Below the pieces are notes generated by a model, which was not told the DNA's origin, made no database searches, and saw only the letters and a list, made by a program, of their open reading frames with translations. A DNA stretch of 64,000 bases from Trema orientale (lineage: Eukaryota; Streptophyta; Magnoliopsida; Rosales; Cannabaceae), in assembly GCA_002914845.1 (NCBI GenBank), contig JXTC01000123.1, forward strand, positions 360,939 through 424,938. Reading direction: 5' to 3'. Positions within the stretch are counted from its first letter, which is position 1, and every line of letters begins with the position of its first letter. The position numbers and the translations under genes are program-made. Positions 1 through 12,400 of this stretch are shown piece after piece.

Positions 1-294
1 GAATCTTTTCTACATTGGTAAGAGGAGGAAAAAAAAACTAGAAGGGTACTACATATATTTGGAGCTTACATATTCTAAATTTGTGCTAACTTTGTTTCTT
101 TTTAAATTGGTATGAACTATCAAGTGGTGCTCTGCATGGAAACACTTCCAACTCTGTATGAACGACATCGAACGGAAGTCGGTAACCTTGCTAACAAAAT
201 CTACCGAAAGTCGAAAAAATTGTACAGGAAATTCGAACACACTGTTCTTGACAAGATTCCAAGAGGACCAGTAAAAGAAAAGAAACACTACTAA
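1..294 (+). CDS. Reticulon-like protein (RTNLB), 3' end only
   Basis: Partial gene cut by the left edge. Exon fragment 1-18 reads NLFYI plus one base and ends at a GTAAGA donor at 19. The last exon, 125-294, follows an AAG acceptor and closes the frame with TAA at 292-294. The joined tail reads VVLCMETLPTLYERH and continues to KIPRGPVKEKKHY. The pattern 'LP-LYE' after a hydrophobic stretch, a basic/acidic helix, then 'KIPRGP' and a lysine-rich end is the C-terminus of plant reticulon-homology proteins. Known role of the family: hairpin membrane proteins that shape tubular endoplasmic reticulum. The two membrane hairpins would lie to the left of the window. Identification rests on about 60 residues. 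Confidence 0.7.
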
Positions 295-1666
295 GGCCAC
301 GAATCTGATCAAAAGAAGATGTGATTTCGATGAGTGGAGCACAGAAGTACTTCTCTAATGCAAATCCTTTGTATAGCCATTGTATGTTATATAAGGTCAA
401 TAGTATTAATTTTCAGCAATATAATGGATATGCAACATCTTTTAATCTTACCCCTGTTGAATATTTATTCTTCAAAATAACATCATCATGCATGACAATA
501 ATCAAATGCGTTTCAAAAGTTAGTATAAAAGTAATATTTGGTCTTTTAGAAACAGTACAAAAGTCCTGGAAAGACATGGCTAAAACTGAGATTTGTGATG
601 GTTGCTCAGCTTTCGTTTTCTATTGTCAAGTTAAGGGTTGCCATTAATGTTGAGACTTGGGGGTTTCGTGTGTATGAAACAACACTAAGAAGCTTCTTTT
701 TTTGGCTTGAGAACTTGGAAGCTTGATTAGCTCAAACATTATAATAAATATTACCAAAATTCTTGCCAGAAATCTGATAAAGTCGAAGCTTCTAGGAAAG
801 TTAGGCCTGGCTTAAATGTATTTGTCAGGTAGCCTAACATAGTAATTAGTCTTCAATACCCTCTTCTATTTGGTTCAAATTCTGAAGCTCATTATATTAT
901 TATGAAGTTAATTTACTACATGTACCTGATTCTACTGGCCTTGCTCTGGCTACATGTGACCAATTAGATTGACTTGCTTGCATTGACTTCAAAGAGTTTT
1001 ACATGGATCGATCCAAAGCTTTATAACAAGAGCTTAATTTGAACCCTTCTTTTAGCTAGTAGACAATTGTTAATTGTAATTATGCTGGAAAAAAAAACGT
1101 AGAGTGTTAAAGCTTATGATCATGACTTGTTAATTTGATAAATCATAATACAAAGATTGTAGGAAAAAGAATAATATGCTACGAAAAGATCAAAAGGAGC
1201 TTAAGAGATTGAAATTTGTTGTACACTCACGGATTTAGGGCGTATTGATGAAAAAATTATCCTTACAGTTTTTTTTTTAATTTTTATCAAAGTTAAAGCT
1301 CAAGGGCAGAACCTCTCAAACCTCATTTCAAACGTCTTTGTATTTGTTACTGTTTATGCTTTTACAAATATCCAACGAAAAAGAATTCTCAATCTTTGTT
1401 AAATCCGCCTCTATTAACCAATTCAAATTCATTTAATATCTCTAAATCTAAACATAACAATGCTAGGGACACCAACTTTTATATTCAACACAAAATTGAC
1501 ATATCTAGGTGCCAAAATATCTAGCTGCCTCAAAACAGAAGCTAAGTTTGAACATAAACAAATGCAATATTTAGTTATAAAACATATTAAGATTAAGTAC
1601 AAAACCAAATATCAAAACGTGAGCAAATGAAATGAAAGCCTAGTAATATTAAGGACATGGAAATGC
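295..1666. other. Intergenic, AT-rich, no gene seen
   Basis: 3' flank of the reticulon-like gene followed by AT-rich sequence. Open frames here are short and without recognisable domains. I see no repeat with defined ends. Confidence 0.6.
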
Positions 1667-4600
1667 ATGGTGTCTCAACAATCAGCCCAAAAGCAGAAAT
1701 TAGAGCAAGATCCACTCAAGGCTAGAGAATTAGATCTAGTGACGAAAGAAGATAGGTGCTTCAAGAAGGAAGAACATCCCAAAGACACTCCTGGCACCGA
1801 CTCCATGGAACCCCCAAACATCGATGGTCCGTTTGCTCAACATGAGGCATCAGCCATGGATACTGAAGTACAGCCCATTGAGAACCAGTCTGTTAAGCCT
1901 ATGGTTGTTGCTCAACTGGATATTGAGGTAAGTCAATATACTAGAGAAGATAGTCTTAGCCTTGGTAAGATCTTCCGAGACAATCTAGGCAAAAATAAGA
2001 TAGGGGTGACGATAGGGAATAAGGGAGCAGTGAGTCAGCGGAAATTCCGAAAAACAAAAATCCCCAAACTACATGGATTGTCCCTGAGCCCCATGCATGC
2101 AACGTTTTTTAAGGCTCCTTCTCCTAGGAAATTACGCAACCCAGCATCGCCTAGATTGATGATAAGGAGTTTTGGTGCTGAGACATTGTCCGGTGGGCCG
2201 AAGAGGAAACTTTTAGAAGAGCTAGAGAATGAGAAAACTTCAGAAAAGAAACAGAAGATGACTGAAGCTTTAAACTCAACTGATGCATTGGCGGGTCCAA
2301 TGAGTTGCATTTGTTGGAACGTACAGGAACTGAGGAATCCTTGTACGGTCACGGCGTTCCGCAATCTTTTGCGCAAATTCTCCCCAGGTTTAGTCTTCCT
2401 GTCCAAGACTAAGCTCTTCGGTATTTGGGCAACTAATTTGAAATACCAGGTGGGTTTTGAGAATTGTTTTGTAGTTGATTGTGTTGGATGCAGTGGCAGT
2501 TTAATTCTCCTCTGGCCAGATGATTAGAATGTCTCTATTCAATCTTTCTCCAAAGGACATATTAATGCTATTATTACCACGTTCGATGGATCTCAATGGC
2601 GTTTTACAGGTTTTTATGGGCATCTTCTTTCATCCCATCGCAAATTTTTATGCGAATTATTGAGGAAACTTAAAAATATAAATCATCTTCCCTGGGTCTC
2701 TGTGGTGGAGATTTCAACGAGGTGGTCTCTTTTGGGGGAGAAGATAGGAGGGAACAATCGCTCCACTACAGCCATCCTTTCTTTTCGTTTGGCTCTAGTA
2801 GATTGTGACTTATCAGACCTGGGCTTCTCAGGACCTTTAATTACTTGAAACAATAAGCGGGGTGATGTAGCCAACGTTCAAGAGCGCATTGACCGGTTTA
2901 TTTGTAATGAAAGTTGGCGGACTCTTTTCCCATTGGCAGCAGTTGAAAACTTGGATTTCTACAAGTCCAACCACCGTCCAATTCTCCTCACACTAACAGA
3001 AAAATTAGAGAACCAAGGTGATAGACATGACAGACCGTTTCGATTTGAACCTTTTTGGGTAAATGAGAATGATTGCATGGAGATTGTTAATTCCCATTGG
3101 GGTAGTTTTGGGAACGATATAGAAAATGACTCATTCAGAGATATTAGTGTTCAACTTGCTGGTTGTGGAGATAAACTAGCGCAATGAAGTAAAGTTCACT
3201 TTGGCAATTGGCACAAAGAGTTGGAACAATTGCAGAAAACTCTGGCAACACTTTATAACAATTATCAATCTACTACGGTCCTGGATATGATAAGAAAGAC
3301 TGAAAAAAAAGTTGAAATACTATTGTATCGGGAAGAACTCTACTGGAAACAGTGGTCTAGGGCTGAGTAGTTATCGTCAGAGGAACGTAATACTAAATAT
3401 TTCCATTATAAGGCCTCTAATTGCAAGAGGAAAAATGTCATTCATAAGCTCAAGGATCGATTTGGGGTTTGGAAAGGTAAAGAAGATAAGATAATGACGG
3501 TCTTAGAAGATTACTTTAGCGACATTTTCCGTAGTTCTAATCCGAGTAAGGAAATATTGGAGGCTACTACTAATCACATTCAGACTCGGCTATCAATGGA
3601 AGATGTATTCACTCTCTTGACTTCCTTTACTGCAGATGAGGTCAAGTAAGCCCTATTTTCTATGGGGCCTAGGTGCCCTATTTTCTATGGGCCCTACCAA
3701 AGCACCTAGGCCAGATGAATTTCATGCGCTCTTCTTTCAGAAGCATTGGGACACAGTTGGTAGAAAGGTAACTCATGCTTGTTTAAGTGTCCTTAATCGG
3801 GGTTCTTATTCTGAGGAAAAATACCCCAAAGATGGTAGCAGACTATAGACCCATCAGCCTATGTAATGTAACCTATGAACTTGTTACCAAGACAATAGCG
3901 AATCAGCTCAAGCTTGTTTTTCCTGGTTTGATCTCTCAGACTCAAAGTGCCTTTGTACCAGGCTGACTCATTACTAATAATATCATTATTGCTTTCGAAT
4001 TACTACATTCTATGTCTAAGAAGAATAATGAAAATCGTGGATTTATGATATGAAGCTAGAGATGACCAAGGCTTATAATAGAGTATAATGGTGCTTCTTG
4101 GAGATGGTCATGAGGAAAATAGGTTTTCCAGAAAGCTGGATCTCACTGATTTTGAATTGTATATCGACATCAACCTTTTCTTTTCGTGTCAATGGCATTC
4201 CAAGAGGCAGTGTTACTCCTTCACGTGATCTTCACCAAGGTTGTTCCATCTCACCCTATCTTTTTCTTCTGTGTACTGAAGCCTTTTCATCGCTCTTAAC
4301 CAAGGCTGAAGTTGATAATAAATTTGTGGGTATGAAATGTTCTCGTTCAGGTCCTAAAGTTAGCCACTTATTTTTCTGCAGAGGACTCACTAATTTTTGC
4401 CCGAGCCAGAGAGGATGATTATTGTCAAATTTTGAAGATATTGGATGTCTATGAATCAGTCTCTGGCCAATCGATTAACTTGCAAAATATGCTACCACCT
4501 TCAGTCCGAATGAGAGTGAGGATACTATAGGTCATATCCAATGCACTTTAGGCCTTTCTAGAGCTTTGGCTCATGATACTTATTTGGGATTATCCACTGT

Positions 4601-6420
4601 CATTGGTTGAAAAAAATAGAAAACATTTGCCTCCATTAAGGATCGAGTTTGGAAGCGAGCTCAGAATTGGAGATGAGGACTTTTCTCTATTTGGGGTAGA
4701 AAAATTCTAGTTAAATATGTCCTACAAGCCATTCCAAGTTATGTTATGAGTTTATTAAAGTCTCGACTATGTTATGTAAGGAACTTTGATCTATTATTCT
4801 TTGGTTCTGGTGGGGCTCGGTTAATGGTGAGCGAAAGATTGCTTGGGTGAAGTGGGATCGTGTTTGTCTACCTAAGGCTCTCAGCGGTCTTGGCTTCAGA
4901 GATCTCCAGATGTTCAATCAAATTTTAGTGGCTAAGCAATCTTGGCATCTCATCTGTAATCCTCACTCGTTAGTGGGTCGTCTCTTACAAGGTAAATATT
5001 TCCCTAACTCAGAATTTCTTTCAGCATCGGATAAATAGGGGTCGTCTTATCTTTGGAAGAGTCTCTTATGAGAAAGAGAGTTAATACTCAAAGGAATTAG
5101 ATGGAGAGTGGGATCGGGAGAGAAGATTAGGGTGTTTGTTGACCCTTGGCTCCCTAGACCAACTTCTTTTAAGATCCTCTCTGCACCTATGGCATCTATC
5201 CCTCTGATCAAGGATCTTCTATTAGCGCCAGAAATTTGGAATGATACCATGATAAAGAATAATTTACTCCCAATTGATGGTGACCTAATTCGCTCAATCC
5301 CTTTGAGTCTAGTATAGAGAAAAGATGATCTTATCTGGCACCATGATCCATCAAGAGCTTATACTGTCAAGACCGGATACAAGGTCCTTCTAAATGAACG
5401 GATCAATAGCTCAGTATGTAGCTCTTCCTTCGTCTTTCGGTGGTGGAAAGCTCTTTGGAAATTAAATATCTATCTAAAGCTTCGCATTTTCCTTTGGTGA
5501 GTCTTTCATAATGCGCTGCCATCTCTAGAGAATCTAGCCAAGAGAAGAGTAGGAAATGATATTTGATGCTCGCACTACACATATTCGGTTGAATGCTCTG
5601 CTCGTGCTCTTTTCTTTTGCGACTTCAATAAATGCATTTGGAAAAAATATGGTTATTGGGCCTTCATTAAACTGCTGAAACAAGGTGCCTTAGGGGATAT
5701 ATTATTAGGAATGTTTTCAGCTTTACCAACGGAGGAGTTCGAATGGCCTAGGATCTTACTTTGGTGCATTTGGAATGAAATCGTTTAGCTTATGGAGGTA
5801 CCAACCATTCCTTTCACCTTCTGGTCAAATTTGCAAATTCTTTTATTATTGAATATCGAGACTCTCCAAAGCTGGGCAAGTTGTCTTCTCTTCTTAACCT
5901 TGATCCATCAGTCTCACCCCTCATTAGAAATTACCTCCTTCTGGGTGCATAAAATTCAACTCAGATGTTTTAGTACACAGTGGGGCAAACTCAGTCGGTT
6001 TAGGTGGAGTTTTCAGATATAAGTATGGTGTAATTGTTGCAGCTTTTACTCGGAATCTTTTGGGTAATTTCTCCGTGGATGACAGTGAGCTTCTCACCAT
6101 TCGAGAGAGTCTTCTTTTCGCGGCCAGAGAGAATATCAAAGTTTTTTCCATCGAGTTTGAAGCACTTGGAATCATCAATGGTCTTCATTAGAGTGCCCCT
6201 TTCTGCACTAGTGCTTGGATTTTTGAAGATGTTAAATCTCTATTATTGTCTGCTAATTATGGTACTTGCCTCTTTATCCCCCGTTTTGGGAATAGAGTGG
6301 CCCACACATTAGCCAAATTTGCTTTTTCTTCTCCCAGAGACATGTTCTGTGTTTCGTCTTGTCCTCGGTTTATTTCTTCAGTGGTTGCTGCAGATTTGTT
6401 TTTGTAATTTCCGTACTTGA
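1667..6420 (+). mobile_element. Degenerate LINE (non-LTR retrotransposon), L1-like
   Basis: A decayed LINE on the plus strand. An open stretch at 1667-2527 has a lysine-rich linker, then the start of an apurinic endonuclease (MSCICWNVQELRNP from about 2300). Endonuclease continuation GGDFNEV is in another frame near 2708. Reverse transcriptase is recognisable near 3842 ([16 protein letters not shown]), then TKAYNRV near 4065 and a catalytic block near 4375 that reads FF-AEDSLIFA only after removing one base. A zinc-finger-like block (WKALWKLNI) lies near 5450, and an RNase H-like domain (SVGLGGVFRYKYG) near 5990-6410. Many stops and frameshifts make it inactive. The 5' end is not defined. The 3' end lies near 6420 just before a (TA)n tract; no poly(A) tail is visible. 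Confidence 0.85.
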
Positions 6421-6427
6421 ATTCAAA

Positions 6428-6709
6428 TATATATATATATATAGGGCACCAATCTAGTAGGTATTTTTTTTTTTTTACCTATACATAAGTATCGTTTTGA
6501 CTAATTAAATTTTATCTTCTACAATTTTTAATAGTAAAAAGTAAGAGAAAGAGAAATAACATTAATAATGCACGTCTTTTTATGCATATTATTATAGTCG
6601 TTGGATCACTATTAGATGATGATCTAATACCCAAAAAAAAATACCTACACATAGGTAAAAAAAAGAAAAAAAAAAAAACCTACTGAAATGGCAACCATAT
6701 ATATATATG
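6428..6709. mobile_element. MITE family 1, copy A, in a (TA)n tract
   Basis: Core about 6444-6696. The left end reads GGGCACCAATCTAGTAGGTA then a T-run and ACCTATACATA. The right end is its imperfect inverse: TACCTACACATAGGTA, an A-run, CCTACTGAAATGGCAACC. Both outer edges run straight into ATATAT tracts. Related copies lie near 8440 and 45057. No coding capacity; a small non-autonomous DNA transposon is the best reading. Confidence 0.7.
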
Positions 6710-7220
6710 TCCACTTGCTTGACAAATTGCAACAATTGTGGATCTTTAGTAAATTGATGACCAAAGCTCCTCTTAATCGTCTCACCTTTTTCTATTTGGG
6801 ATATTTCCTTGTCAATAAAGCTAGCTTTGGGGGGGATGTAAAGGATAAGGTTTGAACTTGGACTAGGTCGTCTCCTCCCTCCCCATCTTCGATTTTCGTT
6901 GTCAATATCGTATTTAAATGCAACTTTTTATAATGGTCCCTCCCTTCACTTCTATATAGCTGCCATTTAACAGTTGACACGTTACGTTTCACCAAAATAG
7001 CCCTCCATTCCGTGACATGGCAGAACATTATTGGCCGTTTGACACCGAAAAAAAGAAGACTAGATAGGAATAGAAGATTATTCTTGCCTTGACTTCAAAG
7101 AAGCGTTGTTTATATTCATTGAAAAAACAAAGATAAAAACAATTTACTATAGTCAGCGTGTCAGGGTGCCTTATCAATTCACATTAAGGTCCCTGGCCAT
7201 TAAAAACTCCCATATAGAAC

Positions 7221-7260
<40 letters not shown>

Positions 7261-7289
7261 TAATTGAGTAGAATTTGAAGTACGTATTA
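6710..7289. other. Intergenic and presumed promoter/5' UTR of the small gene
   Basis: No coding sequence seen. A TATA-like TCTATATAGC lies at 6951-6960. A perfect (AG)n microsatellite of about 18 units lies at 7223-7258, 32 bp upstream of the ATG at 7290; GA tracts are common in plant 5' leaders. Both are weak promoter evidence. Confidence 0.4.
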
Positions 7290-7511
7290 ATGGTGAGAGA
7301 ATGGAAGGAGTCGGCGGGAGAGGGAGGAGAGAGCTTTAGTGGATTTGTTCTAGTGTTGTGGGCGGCTTTGGTGAGTCTTGCTCTGATATCGGCGGTGGTC
7401 TTCGGTTGCGCCGATGGAGCGTCCAAAGAAAAAGCCTCCGCCGCGCATACTGATACTTACGGCGGTACCGCCTGCGCAGCCGGTTGCGGTGGTGGTGGCT
7501 GCGGCGCTTGA
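7290..7511 (+). CDS. Small single-pass membrane protein with Cys/Gly-rich tail
   Basis: A single-exon open frame of 73 residues that I do not recognise as a named family. An acidic/polar N-terminus (about 1-18) is followed by one strongly hydrophobic segment at residues 19-38 (FVLVLWAALVSLALISAVVF), then a short polar region and an unusual tail, CAAGCGGGGCGA, at 62-73. The start is the ATG at 7290, just after a (GA)n tract typical of plant leaders. Local GC content is well above the flanks, as expected for coding DNA. Such tails could bind metal or be lipid-modified, but that is speculation. It could still be a chance open frame. Confidence 0.5.
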   Translation: MVREWKESAGEGGESFSGFVLVLWAALVSLALISAVVFGCADGASKEKASAAHTDTYGGTACAAGCGGGGCGA

Positions 7512-8439
7512 ACAAACCACGCCGTCTCGTTTTTCTCTCTCCCTCTCCTTGTATTTGTCTCCATTTTTCTTTCATAGTCATACACACACGGTGTAGCAGT
7601 TCTCACTTCTATGTTAAGCTAGATATAAAATATTATAATGCAAATTCAGCAATTTTTATAGCAAAGAATTATAATATTACTGAATTGCTCAATTTCTCTC
7701 TTGGTTTCAAATTCAGGTTTTTGGAATTTTTTTTTTTTTTTTAAATGGAATTTTGTTTTGAGATAACGTCGTTAATGTAACAGTGTACAACTTGTAAAAC
7801 AATCCCTTAAGTTAGGGGGCCTTACAATTTGTCTTATAACTTGAGTTTGCTGAACTCATAATTAGCTCTTATTAATGTTTTTGCTATATTCACAATTCGC
7901 ATATTCTTGTAACGCCTTGTGCTATGCGTTTTGCACATGTAATTTGGCTCTCATGTGTGGCTCCTAATTTGTTGATGTTAAAAAAAAAAAAAACCTTACA
8001 ATTGCCTTAACAATTCGCATGTTAATATTTTGTAACTCTAGCTTTGGAATCTCGAGTGTAATATTAAGTTCACAATCCATATATGCTTTTGTAACTCAGG
8101 TCTAACTCTGACACTCGTGTATAATGTTTTTTTTTTTTTTTCGTCAATAAATTGGCGCCAAAAATTCTTAATAAAGTTAATCGCACTCTCTTGACCACGT
8201 AAATCGTTACAATTTGATCCCTATTATTTTAATTTTAGCAATTAACTCGCCGAAATTTCATACTCTCTGCCCAAGCCGGTTTAAGTCGTTCAATAAACTA
8301 GTACAAAACATTCTCTATTAGCGTTATGTGACAGTAATGGCATGACTCTTTGCATCAAATCGTTTTTCTCGCCAATAAGTCGCATCGAATTACCCCGGTT
8401 ATCTAAGAGACCTACCAATCTCAGGAATATTTACATGTA
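7512..8439. other. Intergenic, no gene seen
   Basis: AT-rich sequence with T and A homopolymers (7725-7742, 7981-7993, 8128-8142). It probably includes the 3' UTR of the small gene. No domain or bounded repeat recognised. Confidence 0.5.
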
Positions 8440-8692
8440 TATACCAATCCAGTAGGTATTTTTTTTTTTTATTTATGCATAGGTATCAATTGAGCCAATA
8501 AAAAAAAAAATTACATATTTTTTTATTATAAAAAGTAAAAGAGAGAAATAACATTAATAATGCACGTCTTTTTATATATTTGATTATAATCGTTGAATTA
8601 CCATTAGATGATGATTCAATGGCTAAGAAAAAATACCTACACATAGATAAAAAAAAAAATACCTACTGGATTGGCAACCATATATATATATT
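8440..8692. mobile_element. MITE family 1, copy B
   Basis: Left end ATACCAATCCAGTAGGTATT followed by a T-run and ATGCATAGGTATC. Right end TACCTACACATAGATA, A-run, TACCTACTGGATTGGCAACC, then TATATATATA. Internal sequence (AGAGAGAAATAACATTAATAA, then GCACGTC) closely matches copy A at 6444-6696. No coding capacity. Confidence 0.7.
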
Positions 8693-8961
8693 TATACACA
8701 TATACATACGTATAAAACTTTAAATATTCCAGTGATAAAAAGTAACGTACTCCAATTACACATGTTCCATATGCTCTTTGCCAAGTTGGTTTTGGAAACT
8801 ACATCCAAGCATATGGATAAAAAGATTAACAAAAGATTCACCCATTCACTTGTATACATTCCTGAAAACGACGATACCAGGCCCAAGTACACTGTTCAAG
8901 CAAAAAGTCTGGTACTCACTCATATGGATTTATTCCAATTGAGACCTAAGTTTAGTTTAGT

Positions 8962-9286
8962 GGGATAGTATCACTTTTATACCATATATTTTTTACCACT
9001 TTATTCAAATTATACTTTGTGTTTTTGTTACTATCAACATTGATTTTTAGATTTAAAATCTGTTACAAATTTATACCCGACACTAATTTAGAATAGTTAA
9101 TTTATCAAGATGCCGTTTAAAAAATTGAAAATATGACATCTTAGTAAATTAACTGCTTTAAATTGGTGTCAAGACATAAATTTGTAACAAATATTAAATC
9201 TAAAAGTCAATGTCGATAATAACTGAAACAGAAGGTATAAACCGAACAAAATATCAAAATACGAAGTATAAAAATGATATTATTCC
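8962..9286. mobile_element. Fold-back MITE with long terminal inverted repeats
   Basis: The left arm starts GGGATAGTATCACTTTTATACC. The right arm, read in reverse complement, starts GGAATAATATCATTTTTATAC. The arms stay alignable for roughly 150 bp each, so the element is nearly all inverted repeat. No open frame. I could not define a convincing target-site duplication. It lies just downstream of the 3' end of the minus-strand gene ending at 9488. Confidence 0.6.
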
Positions 9287-9487
9287 TTGTTTATATAAAT
9301 CTGTACGCAAATAACGAAATCCTCCTTCCGTTCAAATATCACAATTCTTGTCCTTTCCTTTTCTTCCTTCAGTCAATTATTGGCCTTTTCAGCACCAAAT
9401 GTCTGTAAAACCAAAACCAGAAACCAACTGTGGCTTTCTCCATCCTTTCCTTTGTCTTTTTTTTAGCCTAGAAAACAGCTATGACTT

Positions 9488-12400
9488 TCACATTCCAAGC
9501 TTTTTCCTAATTTCAGTGGAGGATACATCCATGCGAAACTTCTCTACTGGTATTGGGATGAACATGTCTCTCAACTCCTCCGGAATCTCAAAATCATCAA
9601 GAACCTGCAGAATATATTGTACGATTGGCATCGGAAATTTCCCAGTGAAGAGTAATCTGAAACTTTGGAAAACGAACATGGTATAACAAGCTACGTGGGA
9701 AAAAAAAATACCTTGAAAACTCCGTCGACATTACGACCGCCAACAAGAAAAGTGCAGCCAGTTGCCTTGCATCCAGTTAGAATCTTCAGCATCTTATTGT
9801 AGTCCCCATCATAGTATTTGGGCTGGAAACACAGAAATTGCTTGTATAAATTAAATAGGATTTTATTATAGCACTTTCAGAAATCGTCAGTTAAACTTTC
9901 TTCATAGAATGTTTTTTCCTCAAACATTCTATGGAAACCAGAGCAAAAAATTTACTATGCATTGAGGAACATACATGGATAAGCCTTGCTACTGTGTCAG
10001 CGCCAATTACAAAAGCACTGCCTGGGAATATTTCAGCTTTCTTATAAAAATAAGGTTGATTGGATATAATGACCGTCTTACCTGCCACACACACAGAATT
10101 ATTGAAGTCCAAATTAAGTAAATCAAATAAGCTGATCTCACTTTGCACTGGATATACAGTTCTTTTTTCTTTAAACCCTTTTTTTTTTAAATCCAGGAAA
10201 AAGTTGTCTTATAAAATACACAAGGATTATCACACAGCAGATCACGGAATAGTATAAGCTAAACTAAAAAATACTTTAGGATAAGATAAACTTTAAGAAG
10301 GTATAATCAACTCACAAAATTCTCATAACAAAGGAAAAAAACACACAACAGCATACTTATGACCAGTAGTGTACAAACTGTATCATCATGACAAACTTCA
10401 GAGAGCATAACTCATCAATGTTCTTCTGACTGATCAATAAAAACTTTTTTTTTTCCTGTATCTTTTTGATATGTTCTTGCATTGATGCAAATACAAGGCA
10501 AATGTCAGGTAATCTTATCAAAGCTGTTTTTTGTAAATTTTCTTAGAATGAATCCGCACAAGCTATTAGGACTTCTTAAATTTGGTCATATTTATGTATC
10601 AAAAATAGGTTATTAGGTTACCAATTGTTCAAAGAATTCTAGGAGAATAGATGAATATTAGTTTTAAGATTCTCATACTTTCTCTTGACGTGTGGATTTG
10701 AACAATCACTAAACGTGTTGGCAGGCATAACTACCCAACAAGGGAATATTAATGAGGAGCCTTTTCCTATTAATCCAAACTTCCTCCCATGCTTAATCCA
10801 CATCCAATAAAGATGAAGTAAACAGTAGCACCAAGGACAAGAAGACCAACAATCAGACTCACCAACTTTTTCAAACTGCTTAACACGATCTTTGATTTGT
10901 GATACTGAAAGTGGAGGTTTGTCAGCATTGACTGCTGATATTTCAAAGCATGGGTATCCATTTCCACAAATGCTGCATAGAAATCAGTAATTGATGAGAT
11001 TAACTGGACATGCATTCTCAGATTCATTGGTTACATGTCTTTGCAATGCAATACAAGTAAATATAAATATTTTAATTTGAAAGCTTCTTCTTGAAGATAT
11101 TGTACATGCAGAAATTCAATTTCACATGCACGAATATTTATACATTCTTTACCACCTTAATTCCGATTTTTATTTTTTTATATTTTTTTTTTCTTTTGAG
11201 GTAACCTTAATTCTGACTTCAAAAGCATTCAGATACAAAAAGTCAATTAGAACTTTTCAAATACAGAAAGTATCACTGATACCCACTTAACCAAAAGAAA
11301 TTTGAAGAGAGAGACATTGAGATGCATAATATGCCCCAGCTTGAAACTAAGAATCGCAATTAAAACAAATTCTAGTACCTGGTAGCAACATCTAAGAGCT
11401 TGACGTGACCTTCATGCAGTGGATTAAAAGAACCAGACAATATTACCCTTCTTTCTGCGCTTAAGTTGTCTATATCTGCAAAAAGTGAAACCAACACATG
11501 ATTATATGCAGATACACGCTTATGTAGGATAGTATAGAGGTTAATTTCTGTGTTTGATACTGGGGTGCTGTTTTGGGATAAACCTAAACATGATCAGAAT
11601 AAAATTAATTAAGCTCTGATTGTTGTTAGATTAAGATGAATGTGACTAGAGCAGAAATGGGAAAAACAGAGGAAGTTCTACGGGATATTGACCAGCAACG
11701 AGCTAGGTATTTACCCTGAACCCTTTCAGGGATTTCTAGAAAAACTTCGTGCATAAAATCGAAAAGGAGTGTTACTGTTTACATGTAGAAACATCAGCCC
11801 CTAAACCGGGCTGTTTTGCTACCTTTAGCACGTGGTTTCTCGATAAAACCAATGAGATGGCAGGAGCTGGGACATTTTCTAAACCAGTTTATAAGATCCT
11901 AAGGATCCCTGAGCAATACAATCGTGTTAGACTGGCAGGAATTGGCCCAAACCATGTGCAAAACCACTTCAGAAAACACAAGAAGTTACTTTTCTGCCAA
12001 GTTGCAGAAAAGTTCTTCTATTGCTTCTACAAGAATCCCTTTTGTCCCCCGGTATCAGCTAGGTAACCAAGTCTTGGATACTGGGTAACCAAGTCTTGGA
12101 TGCCTAAAAATAGAAGACATGTTCTACACAACAAACAATAACATTTCCATACTTTTAGTCATCACTATTAACACCTAGGATCATATTTCTAGCCTAAGAT
12201 CCTCATTCTAGCAGCATTTGCTCCTCATAAACCATCTCTTTTCAGCATTGCATGCATGATCAATCCTGTTTCTACAAAAGCAGTGGCTGGTTTCTAGTGT
12301 TCTATCTTACCCGATAGTCCACCTCAATCATCCATGCATTATCTTAGATCAATTCTAGATCACATACTCTATTTTATATCATTTTGCACAAGTCTAAACT

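Noticed and set aside
11749..12066. 105-codon plus-strand frame in intron 7
   Set aside because: Antisense to a verified intron, with no recognisable domain and no clear promoter.
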